Shown here in pieces: positions 58,061 through 64,000 of a stretch of DNA of 64,000 bases (its first letter is position 1; every line of letters starts with the position of its first letter). The notes under the pieces were generated by a model that was not told the origin of the DNA, made no database searches, and worked only from the letters and a program-made list of their open reading frames with translations. The stretch is from positions 124,001-188,000 of the forward strand of contig JAGBCL010000095.1 of the NCBI GenBank assembly GCA_018110825.1. The letters are read 5' to 3'. Position numbers and translations under genes: made by a program. This DNA is from Oscillospiraceae bacterium (GTDB taxonomy: Bacteria; Bacillota; Clostridia; Oscillospirales; Ruminococcaceae).

Positions 58061-59443
58061 CCTAATATGTCCCCTAAGAAAAATGAAATGCCTGCTCAGG
58101 CACCTGATATAAGAAACAAGAACTTCAAGGAAGTTGCCCTCGGTTACACAAAGGAAATGGCAATCGACGAGGCAAACCGCTGCCTTAACTGCAAGAACAA
58201 GCCTTGCGTAAGCGGCTGTCCCGTAAACATCGACATTCCCGCTTTTATTCAGAAGGTATGCGCAGAGGATTTTGATGGTGCTTACGATATCATCAGCGCG
58301 TCAAGCTCACTTCCTGCAGTATGCGGTCGTGTCTGTCCTCAGGAAAGACAGTGTGAAAGTAAGTGTGTGCGCGGTATCAAGGGCGAGCCTGTTGGTATCG
58401 GCAGACTTGAACGCTTTGTTGCTGACTGGCATAACGAGCACAGCACAGCCGAAGCAAAGAAGCCTGAGCCAAACGGCCATAAGGTTGCTATTATCGGTGC
58501 TGGCCCTGCAGGACTTACCTGTGCAGGTGACCTTGCAAAGATGGGTTACGAGGTAACTGTTTTCGAGGCTCTTCACCTTGCAGGCGGCGTGCTCGTGTAC
58601 GGCATCCCCGAATTCCGTCTGCCGAAGGATATTGTGCAGAAGGAAATTGACGGTCTTAAAGCACTTGGTGTAACAATCTGCACAAACACTGTTATCGGCA
58701 GAACAATTACTGTTGACGAGCTTTTCGAGCAGGGTTACGAAGCATTGTTCATCGGCTCCGGAGCAGGTCTGCCACGCTTTATGGGTATTCAGGGTGAAAA
58801 CCTGAAGGGTGTTTACTCCGCTAACGAATTCCTGACAAGAACAAACCTTATGAAGGCATATAAAGAGGACTCCGACACACCTATCCAGCACGCAAAGAAT
58901 GTTGCTGTAGTAGGAGGCGGTAATGTTGCTATGGACGCTGCACGCTGTGCTAAGCGACTTGGTGCGGAAAATGTGTACATAGTTTACCGCAGAGGCGAGG
59001 AGGAAATGCCTGCCCGTAAGGAAGAGGTTGAGCATGCTAAGGAAGAGGGTATCATCTTCAAGACGCTGAATAATCCTACCGAAATTCTCGGTGACGAGCA
59101 TAAGTTTGTTACGGGAATGAAGTGCGTGGAAATGGAGCTTGGCGAGCCTGACGAAAGCGGCAGAAGAAGTCCCGTTGAAAAGGCTGACTCTGAGTTTGTG
59201 CTTGAAGTTGACAGCGTGATAATGGCAATTGGCACATCACCTAATCCGCTTATCAGAAACACAACAAAGGGTCTTGAAACAAACCGCAGAGGATGTTTTG
59301 TTGCTGACGAAAACGGAATGACATCCCGTGATGGCGTTTTCGCAGGCGGCGATGCAGTAACAGGTGCGGCTACGGTAATCCTTGCAATGGGCGCAGGAAA
59401 AACGGCGGCAAAGGCTATGGACGAGTATATTAAAAATAAGTAA
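58058..59443 (+). CDS. nfnB: NfnB-like FAD/4Fe-4S oxidoreductase (glutamate synthase beta-subunit type)
   Basis: A 461-residue protein. The N-terminal domain binds two 4Fe-4S clusters (CLNCKNKPCVSGCP and CGRVCPQERQCESKC). An FAD site (VAIIGAGPAGLTCAGDLAKM near 140) and an NADPH site (VAVVGGGNVAMDAARCAKRL near 280) follow. The C-terminus reads FAGGDAVTGAATVILAMGAG. It is the large subunit paired with NfnA. Alone, such proteins are annotated gltA/gltD. No glutamate synthase large subunit lies nearby, which favours Nfn. The ATG at 58058 is used because the GTG at 58046 lies inside the hairpin. Confidence 0.9.
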   Translation: MPNMSPKKNEMPAQAPDIRNKNFKEVALGYTKEMAIDEANRCLNCKNKPCVSGCPVNIDIPAFIQKVCAEDFDGAYDIISASSSLPAVCGRVCPQERQCESKCVRGIKGEPVGIGRLERFVADWHNEHSTAEAKKPEPNGHKVAIIGAGPAGLTCAGDLAKMGYEVTVFEALHLAGGVLVYGIPEFRLPKDIVQKEIDGLKALGVTICTNTVIGRTITVDELFEQGYEALFIGSGAGLPRFMGIQGENLKGVYSANEFLTRTNLMKAYKEDSDTPIQHAKNVAVVGGGNVAMDAARCAKRLGAENVYIVYRRGEEEMPARKEEVEHAKEEGIIFKTLNNPTEILGDEHKFVTGMKCVEMELGEPDESGRRSPVEKADSEFVLEVDSVIMAIGTSPNPLIRNTTKGLETNRRGCFVADENGMTSRDGVFAGGDAVTGAATVILAMGAGKTAAKAMDEYIKNK

Positions 59444-59446
59444 TTC

Positions 59447-59475
59447 AAAAGGACAGCTTCGGTTGTCCTTTTTAT
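59447..59475 (+). terminator. Terminator after nfnB
   Basis: AAAAGGACA and TGTCCTTTTT pair around an 8-base loop, with a T-run. Confidence 0.85.
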
Positions 59476-59485
59476 TTATTTGCAC

Positions 59486-59528
59486 TTGCCAAGATAATAA
59501 ATCTGTGATATAATGTTACAAAAGTAAC
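59486..59528 (+). promoter_or_regulatory. Promoter and operator of the DtxR-family gene
   Basis: TTGCCA, 17 bases, TATAAT (59486-59514) is followed directly by GTTACAAAAGTAAC (59515-59528), an inverted repeat with 5-base arms at the expected transcription start. This suits autoregulation. Confidence 0.7.
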
Positions 59529-59545
59529 CGACAGGAGGAATAATC

Positions 59546-59917
59546 ATGTCTATTCACGAGTCAGGCGAGGACTACCTCGAAACCATACTTATTCTTCATA
59601 AAAATACGGGGTTCGTCCGTTCAATTGATATCGCAAATGAGCTGGGTTATTCCAAGCCGAGTATCAGCCGTGCCGTGGGCATTTTAAAAAGCGACGGGTA
59701 TATTACTGTTGAGCCTAACGGCCAGATTGTTCTTACGGACAGCGGCAAGGCAAAGGCTGAGCAGGTTTATGAGCGCCATCTTATGCTTAGGAAGTTCCTG
59801 ACGGATATACTTGGTGTTTCTTCCGAAAATTCCGAGCAGGACGCCTGTCGCATGGAGCATATTCTGAGTGATGAAACTTATGAAAAGCTTAAATGCTTTG
59901 TTGAGAATTATAAATAA
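59546..59917 (+). CDS. DtxR/MntR-family metal-dependent regulator
   Basis: A 123-residue protein. It begins ESGEDYLETILILHKNTGFV, with a winged HTH (SIDIANELGYSKPSISRAVG, ILKSDGYITVEPNGQIVLTD). The dimerisation and metal-binding segment ERHLMLRKFLTDILGVSSEN and DACRMEHILSD contains the His/Glu/Cys ligands usual for iron or manganese sensing. There is no SH3-like third domain, so it is the short MntR-like type. No metal transporter lies beside it. Confidence 0.9.
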   Translation: MSIHESGEDYLETILILHKNTGFVRSIDIANELGYSKPSISRAVGILKSDGYITVEPNGQIVLTDSGKAKAEQVYERHLMLRKFLTDILGVSSENSEQDACRMEHILSDETYEKLKCFVENYK

Positions 59918-59935
59918 ATGCAATTGGGGTGCAGA

Positions 59936-59963
59936 GCATAAGCTTGGCACCCTTGTTTTGTAC
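59936..59963 (+). terminator. Terminator after the DtxR-family gene
   Basis: GGGTGC and GCACCC pair around a 14-base loop, followed by TTGTTTTG. The stem is short. Confidence 0.55.
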
Positions 59964-60083
59964 ATTGTGCTGTGCAATTGCAGACGAAATTGTGTGAAAT
60001 AACAAAAATATTATTGCTTGAAAAAATATGCACACGTAAATTGTATTCATTACGAAACCGAAAATAAGGAAAGGACTGATGTT

Positions 60084-62312
60084 ATGAAAAAGACAATTGC
60101 AAAAACAGCAGCTATGATTATGGCGGCAATGATTGCGGGAACAACTCTTGTCCCGATGACAGTTTCGGCATACAAATCTGTATCAACAACCTCAGATGAA
60201 AGTCAGGTTGAAATGAAGCAGGCACTGACTATTGTGAAAAAGCGTGTATCAATACCGAAAGAAGTTACCGAGTTTGATTACAGTACATATGAAAACTACG
60301 GCACACGTACATTCAGCTTTGTATGGACAACCCCTGACAATGCCAAGCAGTACCGCAGAATTGTTGTTATGATTACAGGAGGAATTATTACAGAATATTA
60401 TGACAGCAAGTATGATTCCCACTATTCCAACAATCCGACCCTCGCAAAACTTACTGACGAACAGATTTTAACCAAAGCAAAGGGCTATATCAAGCAGCTT
60501 AATCCCGATATTGCTGACAGCGTAAAGCTTGAAGTCAATTCGCTTGGCTTGTTCAACAATACTGCAAGTGTACGCTTTAACCGATATGAAAACGGTATAA
60601 TTGTCAGCGGCAACAGCGGAAGTCTTGAAATCGACAAGAATACAGGCAAACTTAACAGCTTCTATGTAAGTTGGTGGGAGGATGCTGAATTTGCCGACCC
60701 TAAGACTGCTAAGTCTGAAAAGGATATTCAGGAACTTTATAAAAATCTTTGTAATCTTACCCCGTACTATAAGATTTACGGCGACTACAAATACAACGAA
60801 AAGACAGGCAAGGGCGAATGGACACAGAAGGTCGGTCTTGTTTACGACTCGGATATGCACAGCGAAATCGACGCTTTCACAGGGGGAAAATCGACTATCT
60901 GGGAGGATATGAACAAGGCTGAGGGCACACGCTATTATGGTGCTATGAATGATGCTGTGACAGAAGATTGCGTTGAAGAGGAGGAAGCTGCCGTTGAGGA
61001 CGAAGGTGTTGAGTTTACTCCTGAGGAACTGGAAAAAATTCAGCAGGACGAAAATCTTGTCAAAACAGATGAAGCCTTCAAGCAGCTGAAAAATGATAAG
61101 TTTGTTGCACTTACTGATGATTACGAACTGAAAAGCTATGACATATACTATGAAACAGATGAAAAGACTGATGAGGAGACCTTCTATGTCAGCCTTAGAT
61201 ATGCTGTAAAGAAAGACCTGAGAGACAATTATAAGGGCTACAAAAATGTGAATGTCCGTATAAACGGCGAAACAGGCGAGGTTCTTGATTTCAGCAAATA
61301 CAGCGGCAGCGGCAATTTGCCGAAGCTTAATGTTACAAACGCAAATAAGATTGCAAAAGAAGCTGCGGAGACTTATTCTGATGATATTTTCAGCGGCTAC
61401 AAGGCTGACAGTGCAAATACTGCACCTGTTCAGAGCTGGAAGAACGGCAAGGAAACACATTATGAAGATGCACGTCACTTTATATTTAACCGCTATGTGA
61501 ATGGAATTCAGGTCTGGGGCGACAGTATCAGCGTAGGTGTTGACTCAAACGGTGTTGTAACAAGCTATTACGTAAATCATACCGAGGATGTTACCTTCCC
61601 GAGTGCGGATATTCTTTCCGAGTCAGAAGCTTTTGATAAGCTTTACACCCAGCAGGATTTCAACTACTACTATGATGGTTGGATTACTAAGGACGGTAAA
61701 GTAAATACATATCTTATCTACAAAATGGATGGTTTTTATCTCAATGCAAAAACAGGCAAGCTCTGCAACTGGAACGGCAGTGAAAGAAAGACCTATGTAT
61801 CTGCAAAAGATGTGAAGTATTCTGATATAAAGGATATTGACCAGGAGGAAGCAATTCTTGCACTTCAGAAGTATGGCATAGTGATTACAACCGAAAGCAA
61901 GTTCAGACCTGATGAACTTATTTCAGAAGAGGATTTTGCAAGTCTTATGACCAATGTCATGGGAGGATATGAGGTTGCAGTTGAGGAAGAAATGATTGAA
62001 GATGGAATGTCAAAGGAAGAAGAAAAGAAAAAGCTTGAGGCAGAAAAGAAGGACAAGGCTGAAACAACAATGCGTGAGGCAGCGGTAATGTTCGGTAAGC
62101 TTTATCTCCCTGCTGATATTGCGAAAATGAATATTTTCAAATCACCTTTCAGTGATGTAAAGGACTCAGACAAGGAAGCAGGATATCTTGCAGTTGCATA
62201 TGAAAAGGGATTTGTAACAGGCTCAGACGGAAAGCTTGGCGGAAGCAATACAATTACCCGTGCAGAGGCTGTACAGATTATGTATGATTACCTCAAAAAG
62301 ATTTCAAAATAA
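60084..62312 (+). CDS. Secreted YcdB/PepSY-domain protein with C-terminal SLH segment
   Basis: A 742-residue exported protein. The signal peptide is residues 1-30 (MKKTIAKTAAMIMAAMIAGT, cleavage after VSA). Two YcdB/YcdC-type units follow (ILTKAKGYIKQLNPDIADSV, RYENGIIVSGNSGSLEIDK; and again FNRYVNGIQVWGDSISVGV), separated by an acidic linker. The C-terminal 110 residues resemble S-layer homology motifs (SPFSDVKDSDKEAGYLAVAY, NTITRAEAVQIMYDYL), which would hold the protein at the wall. The function of YcdB proteins is unknown; they may inhibit or assist wall proteases. The ATG at 60084 has AAAGGA upstream, while the longer frame from 60018 lacks one. Confidence 0.82.
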   Translation: MKKTIAKTAAMIMAAMIAGTTLVPMTVSAYKSVSTTSDESQVEMKQALTIVKKRVSIPKEVTEFDYSTYENYGTRTFSFVWTTPDNAKQYRRIVVMITGGIITEYYDSKYDSHYSNNPTLAKLTDEQILTKAKGYIKQLNPDIADSVKLEVNSLGLFNNTASVRFNRYENGIIVSGNSGSLEIDKNTGKLNSFYVSWWEDAEFADPKTAKSEKDIQELYKNLCNLTPYYKIYGDYKYNEKTGKGEWTQKVGLVYDSDMHSEIDAFTGGKSTIWEDMNKAEGTRYYGAMNDAVTEDCVEEEEAAVEDEGVEFTPEELEKIQQDENLVKTDEAFKQLKNDKFVALTDDYELKSYDIYYETDEKTDEETFYVSLRYAVKKDLRDNYKGYKNVNVRINGETGEVLDFSKYSGSGNLPKLNVTNANKIAKEAAETYSDDIFSGYKADSANTAPVQSWKNGKETHYEDARHFIFNRYVNGIQVWGDSISVGVDSNGVVTSYYVNHTEDVTFPSADILSESEAFDKLYTQQDFNYYYDGWITKDGKVNTYLIYKMDGFYLNAKTGKLCNWNGSERKTYVSAKDVKYSDIKDIDQEEAILALQKYGIVITTESKFRPDELISEEDFASLMTNVMGGYEVAVEEEMIEDGMSKEEEKKKLEAEKKDKAETTMREAAVMFGKLYLPADIAKMNIFKSPFSDVKDSDKEAGYLAVAYEKGFVTGSDGKLGGSNTITRAEAVQIMYDYLKKISK

Positions 62313-62316
62313 AAAT

Positions 62317-62344
62317 AAAGGGTACCGAAAGGTACCCTTTAATC
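62317..62344. terminator. Convergent terminator
   Basis: AAAGGGTACC, GAAA tetraloop, GGTACCCTTT (62317-62340). A very stable 10-bp hairpin between convergent genes. Confidence 0.85.
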
Positions 62345-62351
62345 TTTGTAA

Positions 62352-63338
62352 TTAATCAGTAAAAACCTGAACCCAGTAGTAGCCGTAACCGAATGTGGTT
62401 TCTACAAGTGCCACACCGATTTTTTCAGCATCAGCACTAAGAATGTTATCTCTGTGTCCGGTTGACCTCATCCATGTGCTCATTACCTCTTCAGCATCTC
62501 TCTGACCTGCAGCAATGTTTTCAGCCGCATGTCCGTATGTTATACCATTTTCGGAAAGTGCAGTGAAACAGTTTGTACCGTTAGGTCGTGTATGTGAAAG
62601 ATTGTTAAGCAGTTCTTCTGCACGAAGCTTTGCTACTTTATTGAGAGAATCGTCCATCACAAGTTTTGGAAGACCGGCTGCTTCACGTTCTTCATTTACA
62701 AGGTCTACAACCTTTACTTCTTCGCTTACTGAAGAAGTTGAGCTTGCAGATGAACTTGTTGATGAAGTGTTCTTACCGGTAACATTTACAGTAATTGTTT
62801 CCATTGTGGTTTTGGAGTAACCCTTTGCATAAACCTTGATTAATGCAGAACCTGCAGCCTTACCTTTGATTTTGAATTTAAGCTTATCGCCGTCCCATTT
62901 AACGGAAGTAATTGTGCATTTTTCAGGGGCGCCATTGCTGTAAGAGATTTTCTTTGAACCTTTGACACTTACAGTAGCAGTAATTGTCTTTCCGATACCT
63001 ACCGATACCTTTTCTTTTTCAGCTGTAATAAAAGACTTCTTTACAGTAATCTTGCATTTAAGATTTTTTTTGCCGACCTTGGCAATAATGTGTGTAGTAC
63101 CTGAGCCTACACCTACGATTTTAGCGGTATTGCCTTTTGAAGATTTGATTTTAGCAACAGATTCATCACGGGATGACCATGTAACTTTATCTGCATTGCT
63201 TACTTTAAGTGTTACAGAGTATCCGATTGGCAGACTTGCTGTAGATTTATTCAGCTTTGGTGAAGCTGCAGAAGCGGGAATAACGCAAAGCGAGCAAACC
63301 ATTACAACTGCCATGAGAATGCTTAAAAGCTTTTTCAT
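62352..63338 (-). CDS. Secreted CAP (SCP/PR1)-domain protein with Ig-like domains
   Basis: A 328-residue exported protein. The signal peptide is MKKLLSILMAVVMVCSLCVI with cleavage after ASA. Residues about 28-190 hold two Ig-like (Big_2 type) domains with repeated ITAKV/GSALIKVYAKG patterns. A Ser/Thr linker precedes the CAP domain at about 205-328 (VNEEREAAGLPKLVMDDSLN, RAEELLNNLSHTRPNG, TWMRSTGHRDNIL, YYWVQVFTD) with its His/Glu pocket. CAP proteins of Clostridia are secreted and of uncertain activity. The ATG at 63338 has GGGAGG upstream. Confidence 0.9.
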   Translation of the reverse strand: MKKLLSILMAVVMVCSLCVIPASAASPKLNKSTASLPIGYSVTLKVSNADKVTWSSRDESVAKIKSSKGNTAKIVGVGSGTTHIIAKVGKKNLKCKITVKKSFITAEKEKVSVGIGKTITATVSVKGSKKISYSNGAPEKCTITSVKWDGDKLKFKIKGKAAGSALIKVYAKGYSKTTMETITVNVTGKNTSSTSSSASSTSSVSEEVKVVDLVNEEREAAGLPKLVMDDSLNKVAKLRAEELLNNLSHTRPNGTNCFTALSENGITYGHAAENIAAGQRDAEEVMSTWMRSTGHRDNILSADAEKIGVALVETTFGYGYYWVQVFTD

Positions 63339-63411
63339 TTTTAATTCCTCCCAAAATATTGTTATTGAAATTATACACAAAAAAATTCCATTTGTCAACA
63401 ATATAATCATA

Positions 63412-63441
63412 TTGACTGACAATGCACTTTTGTGGTATACT
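63412..63441 (+). promoter_or_regulatory. Promoter of the DUF3783 gene
   Basis: TTGACT, 18 bases, TATACT, about 22 bases before the ATG at 63463. Confidence 0.65.
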
Positions 63442-63462
63442 ATTCCAAAAGGAGTTGTCATA

Positions 63463-63855
63463 ATGAAAGCAAGAATTATTCCGACAATACCTGAAACGGT
63501 GTTGCATTACAATATCGGTACGAAAAAGCTGCTTCTGGAGCAGACAGCGGCTTCACTCAATATGAAGTGTGGCGAAATTCCTTATGATAAGGCAGGGGAA
63601 AGCATAGGCTTCCTTGCGGGGTATAACGGCTTCACGTCAAATGGTACGTCTATTACAGCAGAGGGTGAGTGCCTGATTTTTTCGGGAATAGACAGCAAGC
63701 GCCTTGATATGCTTCTGAAAGCAATGAGAATGGCGGGGCTGAATGTTCCGCTGAAAGCGATTGTTACCGCAACAAATCAGAACAAAAGCGTGGAGTGGCT
63801 TTTAGAGGAGCTTAAAAAGGAACACGAGGCAATGACAAGGAGAAACGGACAATGA
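63463..63855 (+). CDS. DUF3783-family protein
   Basis: A 130-residue cytoplasmic protein. Features I associate with DUF3783 are visible: EGECLIFSGIDSKRLDMLLK, MAGLNVPLKAIVTATNQNKS and the closing EWLLEELKKEHEAM. The function is unknown. AAAGGAG precedes the ATG. The upstream open frame reaching back to 62962 is antisense to the CAP gene and is not coding. The stop overlaps the next start (ATGA), so the two are translated together. Confidence 0.82.
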   Translation: MKARIIPTIPETVLHYNIGTKKLLLEQTAASLNMKCGEIPYDKAGESIGFLAGYNGFTSNGTSITAEGECLIFSGIDSKRLDMLLKAMRMAGLNVPLKAIVTATNQNKSVEWLLEELKKEHEAMTRRNGQ

Positions 63856-64000
63856 ACATACAAATCTTCGGAAAATCAAAGTGCTTCGACACTAAAAAAG
63901 CGGAGCGTTACTTCAAGGAGCGTGGGGTGAAATTCCAGTCGGTGGATATTCTCTCCAAGGGTCTGAGCAAGGGAGAGCTTGACAGCGTTTGCAAGGCTGT
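63852..64000 (+). CDS. ArsC/Spx-like glutaredoxin-fold protein (partial, 3' end outside)
   Basis: Fifty codons are visible, beginning MNIQIFGKSKCFDTKKAERY and FKERGVKFQSVDI. These match the start of the arsenate-reductase-like (ArsC/Spx/YffB) thioredoxin fold. The single N-terminal Cys (residue 11) is present, and the second Cys of a CxxC is absent, as in the ArsC-like subgroup. It is coupled to the DUF3783 gene by a 4-base overlap. Whether it is an enzyme or a Spx-type regulator needs the missing part. Confidence 0.82.
   Translation, partial: MNIQIFGKSKCFDTKKAERYFKERGVKFQSVDILSKGLSKGELDSVCKA

Noticed and set aside
62962..63462. Long rightward open frame upstream of the DUF3783 gene
   Set aside because: It is antisense to the CAP-domain gene. 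A promoter and AAAGGAG site support a start at 63463.

Overview
The window looks like chromosome of a gut/rumen Clostridia member of the Ruminococcus type (Oscillospiraceae). Pointers are moderate GC, strong AAGGAG-type ribosome binding sites, near-consensus sigma-A promoters, Thr/Glu-rich ETTT linkers in lipoproteins, a GH74 xyloglucanase lipoprotein, a complete L-fucose pathway, and typical Firmicutes genes (spoVG, rplM-rpsI with a leader, lexA). No rRNA, CRISPR array or classical transposase was seen.

Region 1 (1-8.6 kb) is an integrative mobilizable element (IME) inserted beside the 3' end of rpsI. From the rpsI side it carries a tyrosine integrase, an SF3/P4-type replication helicase, an excisionase-like HTH protein, a MobV (Mob_Pre) relaxase with a hairpin-rich candidate oriT, and a zinc-finger hypothetical protein. 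Its cargo is a very AT-rich FokI-family type IIS restriction-modification system whose methyltransferase is split into two D12-class genes. Only the first 76 residues of the endonuclease are inside the window, so the far end of the element lies to the left.

Region 2 (8.6-13.1 kb) holds rpsI, rplM with an L13-type leader, a GNAT acetyltransferase, a secreted cell-wall-repeat protein and ppk1. Region 3 (13.2-22.1 kb) is an L-fucose catabolic cluster: fucA, fucO, fucU, an FGGY kinase and fucI. It is interspersed with HAD, NUDIX, P-loop kinase and MazG-like housecleaning genes. Its gaps contain at least five near-identical hairpin repeats. One copy holds a four-helix-bundle (S23/IVP-family) ORF whose ribosome binding site, start region and stop codon lie in the repeat arms. 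I regard this as the most interesting unexplained structure in the window.

Region 4 (22-46 kb) contains a flavodoxin fused to a long Pro/Lys/Glu repeat tail, the paired TIGR03915/TIGR03916-like DNA metabolism proteins, tRNA-Arg(CCU), and a heterodimeric ABC exporter with a divergent MerR regulator and palindromic operators. It continues with maf, a TetR/isochorismatase pair, a YfhO-type membrane protein, an ADP-ribose NUDIX hydrolase, spoVG, murC-lexA-CPBP protease, an orphan cobU-pilT pair, a YfbR-type HD nucleotidase, a beta-lactamase-like lipoprotein and tRNA-Ser(CGA).

Region 5 (46-64 kb) is rich in cell-envelope and glycan functions: a GHL10-like/amidase fusion, a second GHL10 lipoprotein, a GH74 xyloglucanase lipoprotein, malQ, a YcdB/SLH protein and a CAP-domain protein. 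It also contains cdd, a 47-residue Asn/Gln-rich basic protein, NfnA/NfnB-like electron-bifurcating oxidoreductase genes, a DtxR-family regulator, a DUF3783 protein and a partial ArsC/Spx-like protein. Two genes (the flavodoxin fusion and nfnB) share an unusual initiation layout: a hairpin between a strong Shine-Dalgarno and the start codon, with exactly 9 nt left before the AUG.
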